Source: Gemmatimonadota bacterium (lineage in GTDB: Bacteria > Gemmatimonadota > Gemmatimonadetes > Palauibacterales > Palauibacteraceae). Taken from it: 14,258 nucleotides of DNA. Location of the stretch: contig JAENXO010000021.1 in NCBI GenBank assembly GCA_016649455.1, forward strand, positions 1 to 14,258. The letters run 5' to 3'. Below, one piece after another: positions 5,901 to 12,958 of the stretch. The notes under the pieces are model-generated. The model had not been told where the DNA came from and did not search any database. It saw only the letters and a list, made by a program, of their open reading frames with translations. Made by a program: the position numbers and the translations under genes. Every line of letters starts with the position of its first letter. Positions within the stretch are counted from its first letter, which is position 1.

Positions 5901-7799
5901 ATGAAGTATGACGTCATCGTGATCGGAGGGGGGCACGCGGGGAGTGAGGCGGCGAATGCGGCTGCCCGCCTTGGTGCTCGGACCCTTCTCGTAACGTCCT
6001 TCCTAGCCCGTATCGGGCTGATGTCCTGCAATCCGGCGGTAGGCGGGGTGGCGAAGGGGACCGTGGCCCGGGAGGTGGACGCGCTCGGCGGAGTCATGGG
6101 GCGTGCGGTCGACCGAACCACGCTGCACTTCAGGATGCTCAACCAGTCGAAGGGGCCGGCGGTGTGGGCCCCCAGGGCTCAGTGTGACCGGGGTCTCTAC
6201 CCGCGCGAGGTTCGGCGCCAGCTCGAGGAACGGGAAGCGCTCGACCTGTTCCAGGCTACGGTCGAGGCATTGTTGATCGAGGACGGAAGGGTCGCGGGAG
6301 TAGTCACGTCAGACGGCAGCACGTTCCGGGCTCGGGCAGTCGTACTGACCGCCGGGACGTTTCTGCGTGGGACGATCCACCTCGGCCCGCGGACACGGAT
6401 CGATGCGGGTCGGGCAGGAGATCCACCGACGATCCGCCTGGCCGAGCAGCTCGAGCAGCTGGGGCTTCAGGCCGAGCGGTTCAAGACGGGGACCCCTCCG
6501 CGGATCGACGGTCGCACGGTGGATTACTCGCGTTTCGAGCGTCAGGACGGACAGGACGACGGCGCCCGGTTTTCGCACTGGGAGAACGCGGGTGGACTCC
6601 CACCCCTTCCCTGCTGGATCGGCAGCGCGGGCCCGGAGGTCAAGGCGATCGTGGAACAGAACCTCGAGAGTTCAGCGCTGTACGGCGGGGCGATTTCGTC
6701 GCTGGGCCCGAGGTACTGCCCGTCGATCGAGGACAAGGTCGTGAAGTTCCCCGATGCCGAACGTCACCAGGTGTTTCTGGAGCCGGAGGGGCTCGAGACG
6801 ACCGAATTGTATGTGAACGGACTGTCGACCTCGTTGCCGCCGGATGTGCAACGGGCCTTTCTGCAAGCAGTTCCGGGTCTCGAGTCGGCTCATATGACGC
6901 AGCCGGGCTATGCGATCGAGTACGACTATTTTTCGCCCGACCGGCTCAACTCGACCCTCGCATTGCCGGATTTGCCGGGTTTGTGGCTCGCCGGGCAGGT
7001 GAACGGCACGACTGGCTACGAGGAGGCGGCAGGCCAGGGGGTCGTGGCCGGGATCAACGCTGCGCTGTTCACGCTCGGACGGGACGCCTGGGTTCCGGCG
7101 CGCGACGAGGCGTTCCTCGGTGTTCTGGTAGATGATCTCGTGACCAGGGGCGTGGACGAACCGTACCGGCTGTTCACTTCGAGAGCGGAATTCCGGCTGA
7201 TTCTCCGCCAGGACAACTGCCTGTGGCGGCTGGGTCCCGTGGCCGAGCGTCTCGGTCTGCTGACGGACAATGAGCGCGAGTCGCTCGAGCACCATCTCCA
7301 GCAGCTGGAGCGGACCCGCAGGTGGGTAAGCGAAACCCGAGTTCGCCCCGAGGAGTTGAACGGGTGGCTGAATTTGCGCGGGGGGGCCGCGATCCCGGAG
7401 ACACAATCACTTGAAAGACTGTTGCGACGACCGGAAGTCACCCTGGAGGCGCTGCTGGCCGCCGATGGGCCGCTTACCGGTCCCGAACTCGACCGGGATG
7501 CGCGTACTACCGTCGAGATGGAGACCAAGTATGCGGGCTATATCGAACGGGATCGGGAGAGGGCCGAGTCGTTGAAGATGCGTGAAGAACACCCTCTGCC
7601 ACCGGATGCTGAATACCTGGAGTTTGAGTCCGTTTCGAGGGAAGCAAGGCAGAAACTGGACCGCGTGCGCCCGACGAGCGTCGGACAGGCGGCCCGAATT
7701 CCCGGGATCTCACCGTCCGATCTGCAGAATCTGCTGGTGGAACTCAGGAAACGGTCGGCTCCCGGTGTTGCACGTGAAACAGTGAAGCGGGAGGACTGA
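5901..7799 (+). CDS. mnmG: tRNA uridine-5-carboxymethylaminomethyl(34) synthesis enzyme MnmG
   Basis: MnmG (GidA) is the FAD/NADH-dependent partner of MnmE in modifying wobble U34. The 632-residue protein is full length. It begins with the dinucleotide-binding motif VIVIGGGHAGSEAA (GxGxxG at residues 9-14), followed by the family signatures MSCNPAVGGVAKG (C43) and MLNQSKGPAVWAPRAQCDRGLY. RYCPSIEDKVVKF contains the second conserved Cys, C273. The C-terminal helical domain that binds MnmE ends in RIPGISPSDLQNLLVELRK. The ATG at 5901 follows AAGGGG (5884-5889) at a somewhat long spacing of 11 bases. A parS site is embedded in the last dozen codons (7766-7781). rsmG does not follow; parA does. 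Confidence 0.97.
   Translation: MKYDVIVIGGGHAGSEAANAAARLGARTLLVTSFLARIGLMSCNPAVGGVAKGTVAREVDALGGVMGRAVDRTTLHFRMLNQSKGPAVWAPRAQCDRGLYPREVRRQLEEREALDLFQATVEALLIEDGRVAGVVTSDGSTFRARAVVLTAGTFLRGTIHLGPRTRIDAGRAGDPPTIRLAEQLEQLGLQAERFKTGTPPRIDGRTVDYSRFERQDGQDDGARFSHWENAGGLPPLPCWIGSAGPEVKAIVEQNLESSALYGGAISSLGPRYCPSIEDKVVKFPDAERHQVFLEPEGLETTELYVNGLSTSLPPDVQRAFLQAVPGLESAHMTQPGYAIEYDYFSPDRLNSTLALPDLPGLWLAGQVNGTTGYEEAAGQGVVAGINAALFTLGRDAWVPARDEAFLGVLVDDLVTRGVDEPYRLFTSRAEFRLILRQDNCLWRLGPVAERLGLLTDNERESLEHHLQQLERTRRWVSETRVRPEELNGWLNLRGGAAIPETQSLERLLRRPEVTLEALLAADGPLTGPELDRDARTTVEMETKYAGYIERDRERAESLKMREEHPLPPDAEYLEFESVSREARQKLDRVRPTSVGQAARIPGISPSDLQNLLVELRKRSAPGVARETVKRED
7766..7781 (+). promoter_or_regulatory. 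parS centromere site 1 (within the mnmG 3' end)
   Basis: TGTTGCACGTGAAACA matches 15 of 16 bases of the near-universal chromosomal parS TGTTTCACGTGAAACA. The single change (T to G at position 5) breaks the palindrome's symmetry. It lies within the coding end of mnmG, 18 bases before its stop. ParB, encoded about 1 kb away, should nucleate here. Confidence 0.9.
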
Positions 7800-7825
7800 A
7801 CAGAATATTCCCCACACCGCTTCCC

Positions 7826-7841
7826 TGTTGCACGTGCAACA
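7826..7841 (+). promoter_or_regulatory. parS centromere site 2 (perfect palindrome)
   Basis: TGTTGCACGTGCAACA is a perfect 16-bp palindrome, differing from the consensus parS at positions 5 and 12 in a symmetric way (G/C instead of T/A). Its centre is 60 bp from that of site 1, and its right end is 12 bases upstream of the predicted parA -35 box. ParB binding could therefore also control parAB transcription. Confidence 0.87.
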
Positions 7842-7853
7842 TTCTCGACATTC

Positions 7854-7882
7854 TTGGCGTCCCGCCGCGGCACGTGTATATT
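7854..7882 (+). promoter_or_regulatory. Predicted parA promoter
   Basis: TTGGCG (7854-7859, 4 of 6 of TTGACA) and TATATT (7877-7882, 5 of 6 of TATAAT) are separated by exactly 17 bases. A third CACGTG (7871-7876) sits in the spacer directly against the -10 box and shares the parS core, though its flanks do not match parS. Predicted transcription start is near 7889. The parS palindrome lies immediately upstream. Confidence 0.5.
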
Positions 7883-8015
7883 CCCGGCCCTGCTGGGAGG
7901 GTGCGGTTCAATGTGCTCGCTCGGAGGCTCGTGTAAGGACCGCGAGGCGACGATCCCACCGGACGTTGCTACGGATCAATCGAAGTTATCTCGAGTGAGG
8001 AGCCGCGAGGCGCCG

Positions 8016-8799
<784 letters not shown>

Positions 8800-8807
<8 letters not shown>

Positions 8808-9699
8808 CTCGAAGAATCGACTCGGACGCGGACTCGGCGCGCTATTGGGAGACATGATCGACGAGCAGGCGGAGGGCGACCTTCCTGTCGGCGAAATCGA
8901 ACTGCGACGGGTCCGCCCGAATCCCTTCCAGCCCCGGCGCGAGTTTGATAGCGTGGCCCTGGCGGAACTCCAGGCTTCGATTCGCGAGAATGGTCTGCTG
9001 CAGCCGCTCGTGGTTCGCGTGGCGGGGGAAGGATTCGAACTCGTGGCCGGGGAGCGGCGGTTTCGCGCCCTTTCCGGTCTCGAACGTGATACCGCGCCGG
9101 CGATTGTACGCAAGCTCAGCGACGAGCAGATGCTGCTGCTGGCCCTGGTCGAGAATCTGCAGCGCGAGGAGCTGAACGCGATCGAGGAGGCATTCGCGTA
9201 TCAGCAGTTGATTGACGGTTTCGGGCTCACGCAGAGCCAGGTCGCGAGTCGCGTCGGTCGAAATCGTTCGACGGTGGCCAACAGCCTCCGGCTCCTGACC
9301 CTTCCCCAGGAAGTGCAGGAGATGGTGGGGTCCGGTTCGCTGAGCGCCGGGCACGCTCGTGCGGTGCTGTCCCTCGATTCAGAAGCCGACCGGGTCCGTC
9401 TCGCACATGAGATTGTGAAGGGTGGTCTGTCGGTGCGAGACGCGGAGCGGCGGGCGCGGACCGGGCCGCGACGGACGGCAGGCACCAACGGAAAGGCGCG
9501 GGAAAGGCCGGAAGAACCGGTGGCAAGGCGCACTGAGATGGCACTGGCCCGCTACTTCGGCACGGCGGTCAAGGTTCGTCTGCGCAGCAAGGCTGCCGGT
9601 GAGATCCGGATTCCGTTCCATGACGCGGAGGACTTCGAGCGGATCATCCGCCGCCTGCTCGAGGCTCGCGAGTCCAAAGAACTGTTCGACGACGGATGA
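8800..9699 (+). CDS. parB: Chromosome partitioning protein ParB (parS-binding CTPase)
   Basis: ParB binds parS, clamps and slides on DNA using CTP, and stimulates ParA. The 299-residue product starts with the ParA-activating motif RLGRGLGALLGD (about residues 7-18). The ParB/Srx domain has PFQPRREFD, the CTP-binding GERRFRA (84-90) and ENLQREELNAIEEA (from 118). A helix-turn-helix follows at about 143-166 (LTQSQVASRVGRNRSTVANSL). A charged linker and the C-terminal dimerisation domain follow (LARYFGTAVKVRLRSK to RRLLEARE). The start is TTG at 8800, inside the end of parA; GGAGG (8788-8792) lies 7 bases upstream and the LGRGL motif follows, so the rare codon is well supported. The stop overlaps the next gene (ATGA). 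Confidence 0.96.
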
Positions 9700-10484
9700 A
9701 CGCGCCGGGTAGACGCTGGACGGTCTTGCTGGTCCGGGAGGGAAAAGCCCGCTCACACCGTTTCGCCCTCACCACCGTGTGGCTGCTCGGTCTGGCATTG
9801 CTCGTGGTAGCGGGAGTGTTCGGAGCGTTCATGGCCGGCCGCTGGGCCTCGGACCTTCAAACACCGGCGCGGGTCGCGGAACTCGAACAGCGAGTAGACT
9901 CGCTGCAGCGGGAGTCGACGAAGGTAGTGGAGCTCGCAGCTGCGCTGGCGCAGATGGAAAGCTCGTACATGCAGCTTCGAGGCGTGATGAGTGGCGAAGT
10001 AGAGCCGTCCGCCGGAGATATTCTCCTCCCGGCGATCGGTTCTGTCGCGCACCAGAGATCGGACGGTGTTCGGCGCGAGGCGCTCAATGAGCCCGGACCG
10101 CGACTCTGGCCGCTGGTGGAACCCGGTTTCGTAACCCGGGCGTTTGGAGACACCTCGTCGCTCGGTGACGAAGGCCATGTGGGACTCGACATCGCGGTTC
10201 CATCCGGGTCGTATATCCGGGCCGCCGGCGCAGGTGTCGTGGAAGAAGCCGGAGAGGGCCGGGAATACGGCCGATTCGTCCGCATTTCGCATGGCGACGG
10301 CCTGCGCTCGCTGTATGCGCACGCCTCGTGGGTGTTCGTCGCGGAAGGTGATTCGGTAGGGGCAGGCGAAGTCATCGCCCTGTCCGGGAATACCGGTCGC
10401 TCGACGGCACCGCACTTGCACCTTGAGATCGAGCAGGACGGTGAGCCGGTCGACCCGCTGCCCTGGGTATCCGGCCGGCTCTGA
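9696..10484 (+). CDS. M23 (LytM-type) metallopeptidase with N-terminal membrane anchor and coiled coil
   Basis: M23 peptidases are zinc enzymes that cut peptide cross-links of peptidoglycan. The 262-residue protein has a basic N terminus, one membrane segment (about 24-47), a coiled-coil region (about 58-100, heptad-like ELEQRVDSLQRESTKVVELAAAL) and a C-terminal M23 domain. Zinc and catalytic residues are all present: H161 and D165 (HVGLDIAVPSG), H209 (YAHAS) and H240/H242 (HLHLE). It should therefore be an active periplasmic endopeptidase, not a degenerate EnvC-like activator. It overlaps the parB stop by 4 bases (ATGA), so translation is probably coupled, and a bactofilin gene follows within 30 bases. 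M23-bactofilin pairs are known in cell-shape control (for example Csd1/CcmA in Helicobacter). Confidence 0.92.
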   Translation: MNAPGRRWTVLLVREGKARSHRFALTTVWLLGLALLVVAGVFGAFMAGRWASDLQTPARVAELEQRVDSLQRESTKVVELAAALAQMESSYMQLRGVMSGEVEPSAGDILLPAIGSVAHQRSDGVRREALNEPGPRLWPLVEPGFVTRAFGDTSSLGDEGHVGLDIAVPSGSYIRAAGAGVVEEAGEGREYGRFVRISHGDGLRSLYAHASWVFVAEGDSVGAGEVIALSGNTGRSTAPHLHLEIEQDGEPVDPLPWVSGRL

Positions 10485-10511
10485 TTGGGACCAACAGGGA
10501 GGACTGCCGTG

Positions 10512-10940
10512 ATGACGAAAGGCCTTGGGAACGGTACACCTCGCGAGCTCGGGGATGTCGTGTCGATCATCGGGCCGGGCATGAAGATCACCGGGGACTG
10601 CGAGAGCGATGGCACAATCCGGGTGGAAGGAGCCATCGAGGGTTCAGTTAAGGCCGCGAAGAGCGTAGTGGTGGGGAAAGACGGGATCGTCGTGGGCGAT
10701 ATCACCACCCAGGACGCGATCGTGGCCGGACGGGTCAACGGAAGCGTGACCGCCGAAAGCCGAGTAGAGTTGCAGGCGTCATGTCGGATTCAGGGAGATA
10801 TCCGCAGCAGGCGGGTCAAACTCGAGGAGGGTGGCCAGATAGACGGGTCGCTCCACATGGGCGCGAACATTCAACAGAAGGCGGACGGACGTGCCAAAGT
10901 GGTTGAACAGCCACAACCGAGCGCGTCTCAGTCTACTTGA
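10512..10940 (+). CDS. Bactofilin family cytoskeletal protein
   Basis: Bactofilins (PF04519, formerly DUF583) polymerise without nucleotides into membrane-associated filaments that position cell-wall enzymes. The product (142 residues) shows the right-handed beta-helix repeat pattern of alternating small, valine/isoleucine and glycine residues: IIGPGMKITGDCESDGTI, VEGAIEGSVKAAKSV, GIVVGDITTQDAIV, GRVNGSVTAESRVEL, CRIQGDIRSRRVKL, GGQIDGSLHMG. The flanking tails are disordered (C terminus Gln/Ser/Pro-rich). AGGGAGG at 10496-10502 supports either GTG 10509 or ATG 10512; I chose the ATG. The gene directly follows the M23 peptidase and is likely the last of a parA-parB-M23-bactofilin unit. In Myxococcus, bactofilins BacNOP are tied to the ParABS system, a useful parallel. 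Confidence 0.93.
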   Translation: MTKGLGNGTPRELGDVVSIIGPGMKITGDCESDGTIRVEGAIEGSVKAAKSVVVGKDGIVVGDITTQDAIVAGRVNGSVTAESRVELQASCRIQGDIRSRRVKLEEGGQIDGSLHMGANIQQKADGRAKVVEQPQPSASQST

Positions 10941-11121
10941 AAGAGGACTGGTGGACACAGTAACTACTGACAGTGTAGTGGTTTATGGTGTGTGAGCATC
11001 GGTCGCTTCTAGTTGCGTATGGCTATCGTGGCTTGAAATCGATACATCCGGCGTTCGGGGAGTTATCCACACGATATCCTCACTCGATCCAAGCCCGACC
11101 AGGCCGATCGGGCCGAATCCG
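10941..11121 (+). other. AT-richer intergenic region, possible origin or regulatory region
   Basis: This gap between the bactofilin and the exchanger has no gene. Counting by hand, 10941-11080 is about 49% G+C, clearly below the coding DNA around it. It contains one perfect DnaA box (11063-11071) and a small inverted repeat ACTAC/GTAGT (10963-10967 and 10975-10979) with a cluster of CAGT/ACTG half sites. I found no convincing promoter and no T-tract terminator. With a single strong box it is at best a weak origin candidate. Confidence 0.3.
11063..11071 (+). promoter_or_regulatory. Perfect DnaA box (TTATCCACA)
   Basis: TTATCCACA is the high-affinity DnaA-box consensus (R1 type in E. coli). 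It is 51 bases upstream of the exchanger start codon in an AT-richer spacer. It may be an origin element, a DnaA titration site or a regulator of the downstream gene. Confidence 0.6.
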
Positions 11122-12081
11122 GTGATCGAACATCTGCTCCTGTTTGCGGTCGGGCTTACTTCGCTGACCTTGGGCGCCGACTGGCTCGTAACGGGTGCAG
11201 CTCGCGTCGCCGCCCAGCGAGGGGTGAGTCCGTTGATGGTCGGTCTCACGATCGTGGCATTCGGCACTTCCGCGCCGGAGCTGGTCGTGTCGAGCGCAGC
11301 CGCGCTGCGGGGTGAGTCCGGGCTGGCGATCGGCAATATCATGGGCTCCACGGTGGCAAACGTCGGCCTGATCGTAGGCCTGGGCGCCATGATCCGACCG
11401 ATCGCGGTACACCGGCGGCTGATCCGCACCGAGTCGCCGTTGTTGATCGGGTTCCTCGCCGCGGTGCTGCTGCTGGCCGCCGACGGATACGTCGATCGAG
11501 TGGATGGAATGCTCCTGCTGTCAGGATTCGGCTTCTATCTGTACTACCTGTTCCGCTGGGGCCATGCGTCCGAGGGCACAGACGAAGCGCTGTCTGCGGA
11601 AGTGGAGACGGCGAAGAAGAAGGGAGACCCGGCGGGTCGTCGCCCATGGCTCAACTGGGGTCGAGTGTTTCTGGGACTGGTGCTCCTGCTCATCGGGGCC
11701 AATTGGCTGGTCGACTCGGCTGTCGTAATCGCCCGCGTGTTCGATGTGCCGGAGGAAGTCATCGGGGCGACCCTGGTTGCCGTGGGAACTTCGGTGCCGG
11801 AGCTGGCCTCCACCATCGCCGCCGCCATCCGTGGCCTGGGCGACATTGCCATCGGTAACGTAATCGGTTCCAACATCTTCAACCTCGGGCTGGTTCTCGG
11901 AACTGCATCCATGATCCGACCTCTCGGGCTGTCCCGGTTCGCCGTCCAATTCGAAGTTCTCCCGGCCCTGGCGTTCTGTCTGCTTCTCATTCCGCTTGCC
12001 TATACCGGGGCTCGTGTCAGCCGCGCGGAAGGCGGTTTGCTGTTGGCTGGCTATGCCCTGTTCATCTTCAGCGTTCTCTGA
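11122..12081 (+). CDS. Calcium/sodium antiporter of the CaCA family (YrbG-like)
   Basis: CaCA exchangers move calcium out of the cell in exchange for sodium or protons across the inner membrane. The 319-residue protein is built of two homologous halves, each with the alpha-repeat. The first is GLTIVAFGTSAPELVVSS (GTSAPE at residues 48-53) and the second GATLVAVGTSVPELAST (GTSVPE at 222-227). These are followed by GNIMGSTVANVGLIVG and GNVIGSNIFNLGLVLG. About ten hydrophobic segments flank a charged cytoplasmic loop (about 152-175, rich in Glu/Lys). Both conserved acidic exchange residues (E53 and E227) are present, so it should be functional. GTG at 11122 is the only available start; the ribosome-binding site is weak. 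It is probably transcribed separately from the par cluster. Confidence 0.93.
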   Translation: MIEHLLLFAVGLTSLTLGADWLVTGAARVAAQRGVSPLMVGLTIVAFGTSAPELVVSSAAALRGESGLAIGNIMGSTVANVGLIVGLGAMIRPIAVHRRLIRTESPLLIGFLAAVLLLAADGYVDRVDGMLLLSGFGFYLYYLFRWGHASEGTDEALSAEVETAKKKGDPAGRRPWLNWGRVFLGLVLLLIGANWLVDSAVVIARVFDVPEEVIGATLVAVGTSVPELASTIAAAIRGLGDIAIGNVIGSNIFNLGLVLGTASMIRPLGLSRFAVQFEVLPALAFCLLLIPLAYTGARVSRAEGGLLLAGYALFIFSVL

Positions 12082-12083
12082 AG

Positions 12084-12108
12084 CCCCTCGTCCCCCTTCC
12101 CCCCTCCC
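12084..12108 (-). other. G-quadruplex motif on the minus strand / C-rich tract after the exchanger gene
   Basis: The plus strand reads four C runs (4, 5, 6 and 3) separated by TCGT, TT and T, starting 2 bases after the exchanger stop. The minus strand thus carries four G runs with loops of 1, 2 and 4 bases, a textbook quadruplex motif. In the plus-strand mRNA it is a C-rich, G-poor stretch like a Rho-loading site, which would suit termination here. Confidence 0.5.
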
Positions 12109-12126
12109 GGTACGCGCCTCAGAGCA

Positions 12127-12146
12127 GTAAAGTAATCCCGTAAAGT
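12127..12146 (+). repeat. Direct repeat GTAAAGT x2 upstream of the toxin-antitoxin pair
   Basis: GTAAAGT occurs at 12127-12133 and 12140-12146, 13 bases apart, about 63-82 bases before the antitoxin start. Each contains TAAAGT, a partial -10 box. It could be an operator for the AbrB-like protein, but no paired -35 box was found. Confidence 0.3.
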
Positions 12147-12208
12147 CTGCCGAACCGGCCTGGCGATAGTCGATCGTGGCGACGAGCCACTGCGTACGGG
12201 AGGAACGA

Positions 12209-12442
12209 ATGCCATCGACCGTAAAGCTCAGCAGCAAACACCAGATCGTGGTGCCGCGCGAGGCGCGCGAGGCTCTCGGCCTGCGACCGGGAGACCGACT
12301 CGTGGTGAGCGTACGCGACGACGGCGTGGTGGAAATGCGCCGCCGACCGGAGGATCCGGCCGGCGAGCTCGAAGGACTCCTGCTCCTCGTCGCCGACTCT
12401 GATGACGAGCGGCAACTGTGGCCGGAGGCGCACTGTGAGTGA
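12209..12442 (+). CDS. AbrB/MazE-family DNA-binding antitoxin
   Basis: SpoVT-AbrB proteins dimerise into a swapped-hairpin barrel that binds DNA; as antitoxins (VapB type) they neutralise a partner toxin and repress the operon. The 77-residue product carries the domain at residues 3-47: STVKLSSKHQIVVPREAREALGLRPGDRLVVSV, with the usual KHQIVVP and LGLRPGD motifs. The C-terminal part (GELEGLLLLVADSDDERQLWPEAHCE) would be the toxin-binding tail. ATG 12209 is preceded by an excellent GGGAGG 5 bases upstream; an upstream GTG (12176) in frame is less likely. The last bases overlap the start of the PIN gene, as in standard vapBC operons. Confidence 0.88.
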   Translation: MPSTVKLSSKHQIVVPREAREALGLRPGDRLVVSVRDDGVVEMRRRPEDPAGELEGLLLLVADSDDERQLWPEAHCE

Positions 12443-12923
12443 GGGCGCGCGGTTCGTGGAGCTCCTGCAGGACCATGACCTCGTGCACCTCGACGCGAGC
12501 GTGCTGGCCCTTCACGCGGCGGGTGTGCCGAGAACGCTCCCTCTCACACGCTCCCTGTTTCGTGCGATGGAGGCCGGAGAGGTGGCGGCGCAGACTTCGG
12601 CTCTCAGCCTGTACCAGTTGCTGGTCGAGTCCTATCGCAGGGGGGAGGAGTCGACGGCTGCCAGAATCGAACAGTTGATCGGGTCGATTCCCGGGCTTCG
12701 GGTGATTCCGCTCGATGGCCGCATCGCGAGGCAGGCCGCCCAGGTTCGTGCGCAGATCGGGGGACGGGTAGAACGGTCCGTGCAGCTCGCGACGGCGCTG
12801 TCGGAGGGCGCGGACCTCTTTCTGGCGCAGCGGTCTGCGTTGCGCAGGGTCGCCGGGATGGCCATCGAATCCCTCGATGCGCTGCAACCGGCAGAGGCGG
12901 GAGGCCCGCCCGGCCCCTCTTGA
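12435..12923 (+). CDS. PIN-domain protein, VapC-like toxin with altered active site
   Basis: VapC toxins are PIN-fold RNases needing three or four acidic residues to bind metal. The 162-residue product aligns by pattern with PIN toxins: VHLDASVLALH (D20), TSALSLYQLLVESYR, then VERSVQLATALSEGADLFLAQRSALRRVAG, which follows the common form PDAIQLATALEAGADAFLTND. The acidic residues expected in the second and third motifs and near the end are replaced: Q61 for Glu, R114 for Asp, R133 for Asp. Only D20 clearly remains, so RNase activity is doubtful. GTG 12435 is well supported: GGAGG (12424-12428) lies 6 bases upstream and it overlaps the antitoxin by 8 bases, the usual toxin-antitoxin layout. 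An alternative reading is a divergent metal site using E65 or D94. Confidence 0.75.
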   Translation: MSEGARFVELLQDHDLVHLDASVLALHAAGVPRTLPLTRSLFRAMEAGEVAAQTSALSLYQLLVESYRRGEESTAARIEQLIGSIPGLRVIPLDGRIARQAAQVRAQIGGRVERSVQLATALSEGADLFLAQRSALRRVAGMAIESLDALQPAEAGGPPGPS

Positions 12924-12925
12924 AA

Positions 12926-12958
12926 GCCGGGCGGCTCGATCAAATCCCGGCGTCGAGC
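12926..12958 (+). terminator. Structured region between convergent genes (possible bidirectional terminator)
   Basis: GCCGGG (12926-12931) pairs with CCCGGC (12946-12951), and GCTCGA (12934-12939) pairs with TCGAGC (12953-12958). The second stem has one arm in the loop of the first, so both together would form an H-type pseudoknot; otherwise they are alternative hairpins. It lies right at the ends of the PIN gene and of the opposite DUF1015 gene. There is no T run. Confidence 0.35.

Noticed and set aside
7808..7816. TTCCCCACA between the two parS sites as another DnaA box
   Set aside because: It differs from TTATCCACA at two positions, including the fourth-base T; too weak without other boxes nearby.
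7866..7881. Third CACGTG as a full parS site
   Set aside because: Only the 6-bp core matches; the flanking TGTT and AACA are missing on both sides. Kept only as a note in the promoter entry.
12176..12208. Upstream GTG start for the AbrB-like antitoxin
   Set aside because: The ATG at 12209 has a strong GGGAGG at ideal spacing and fits the domain start; the upstream extension has no support.
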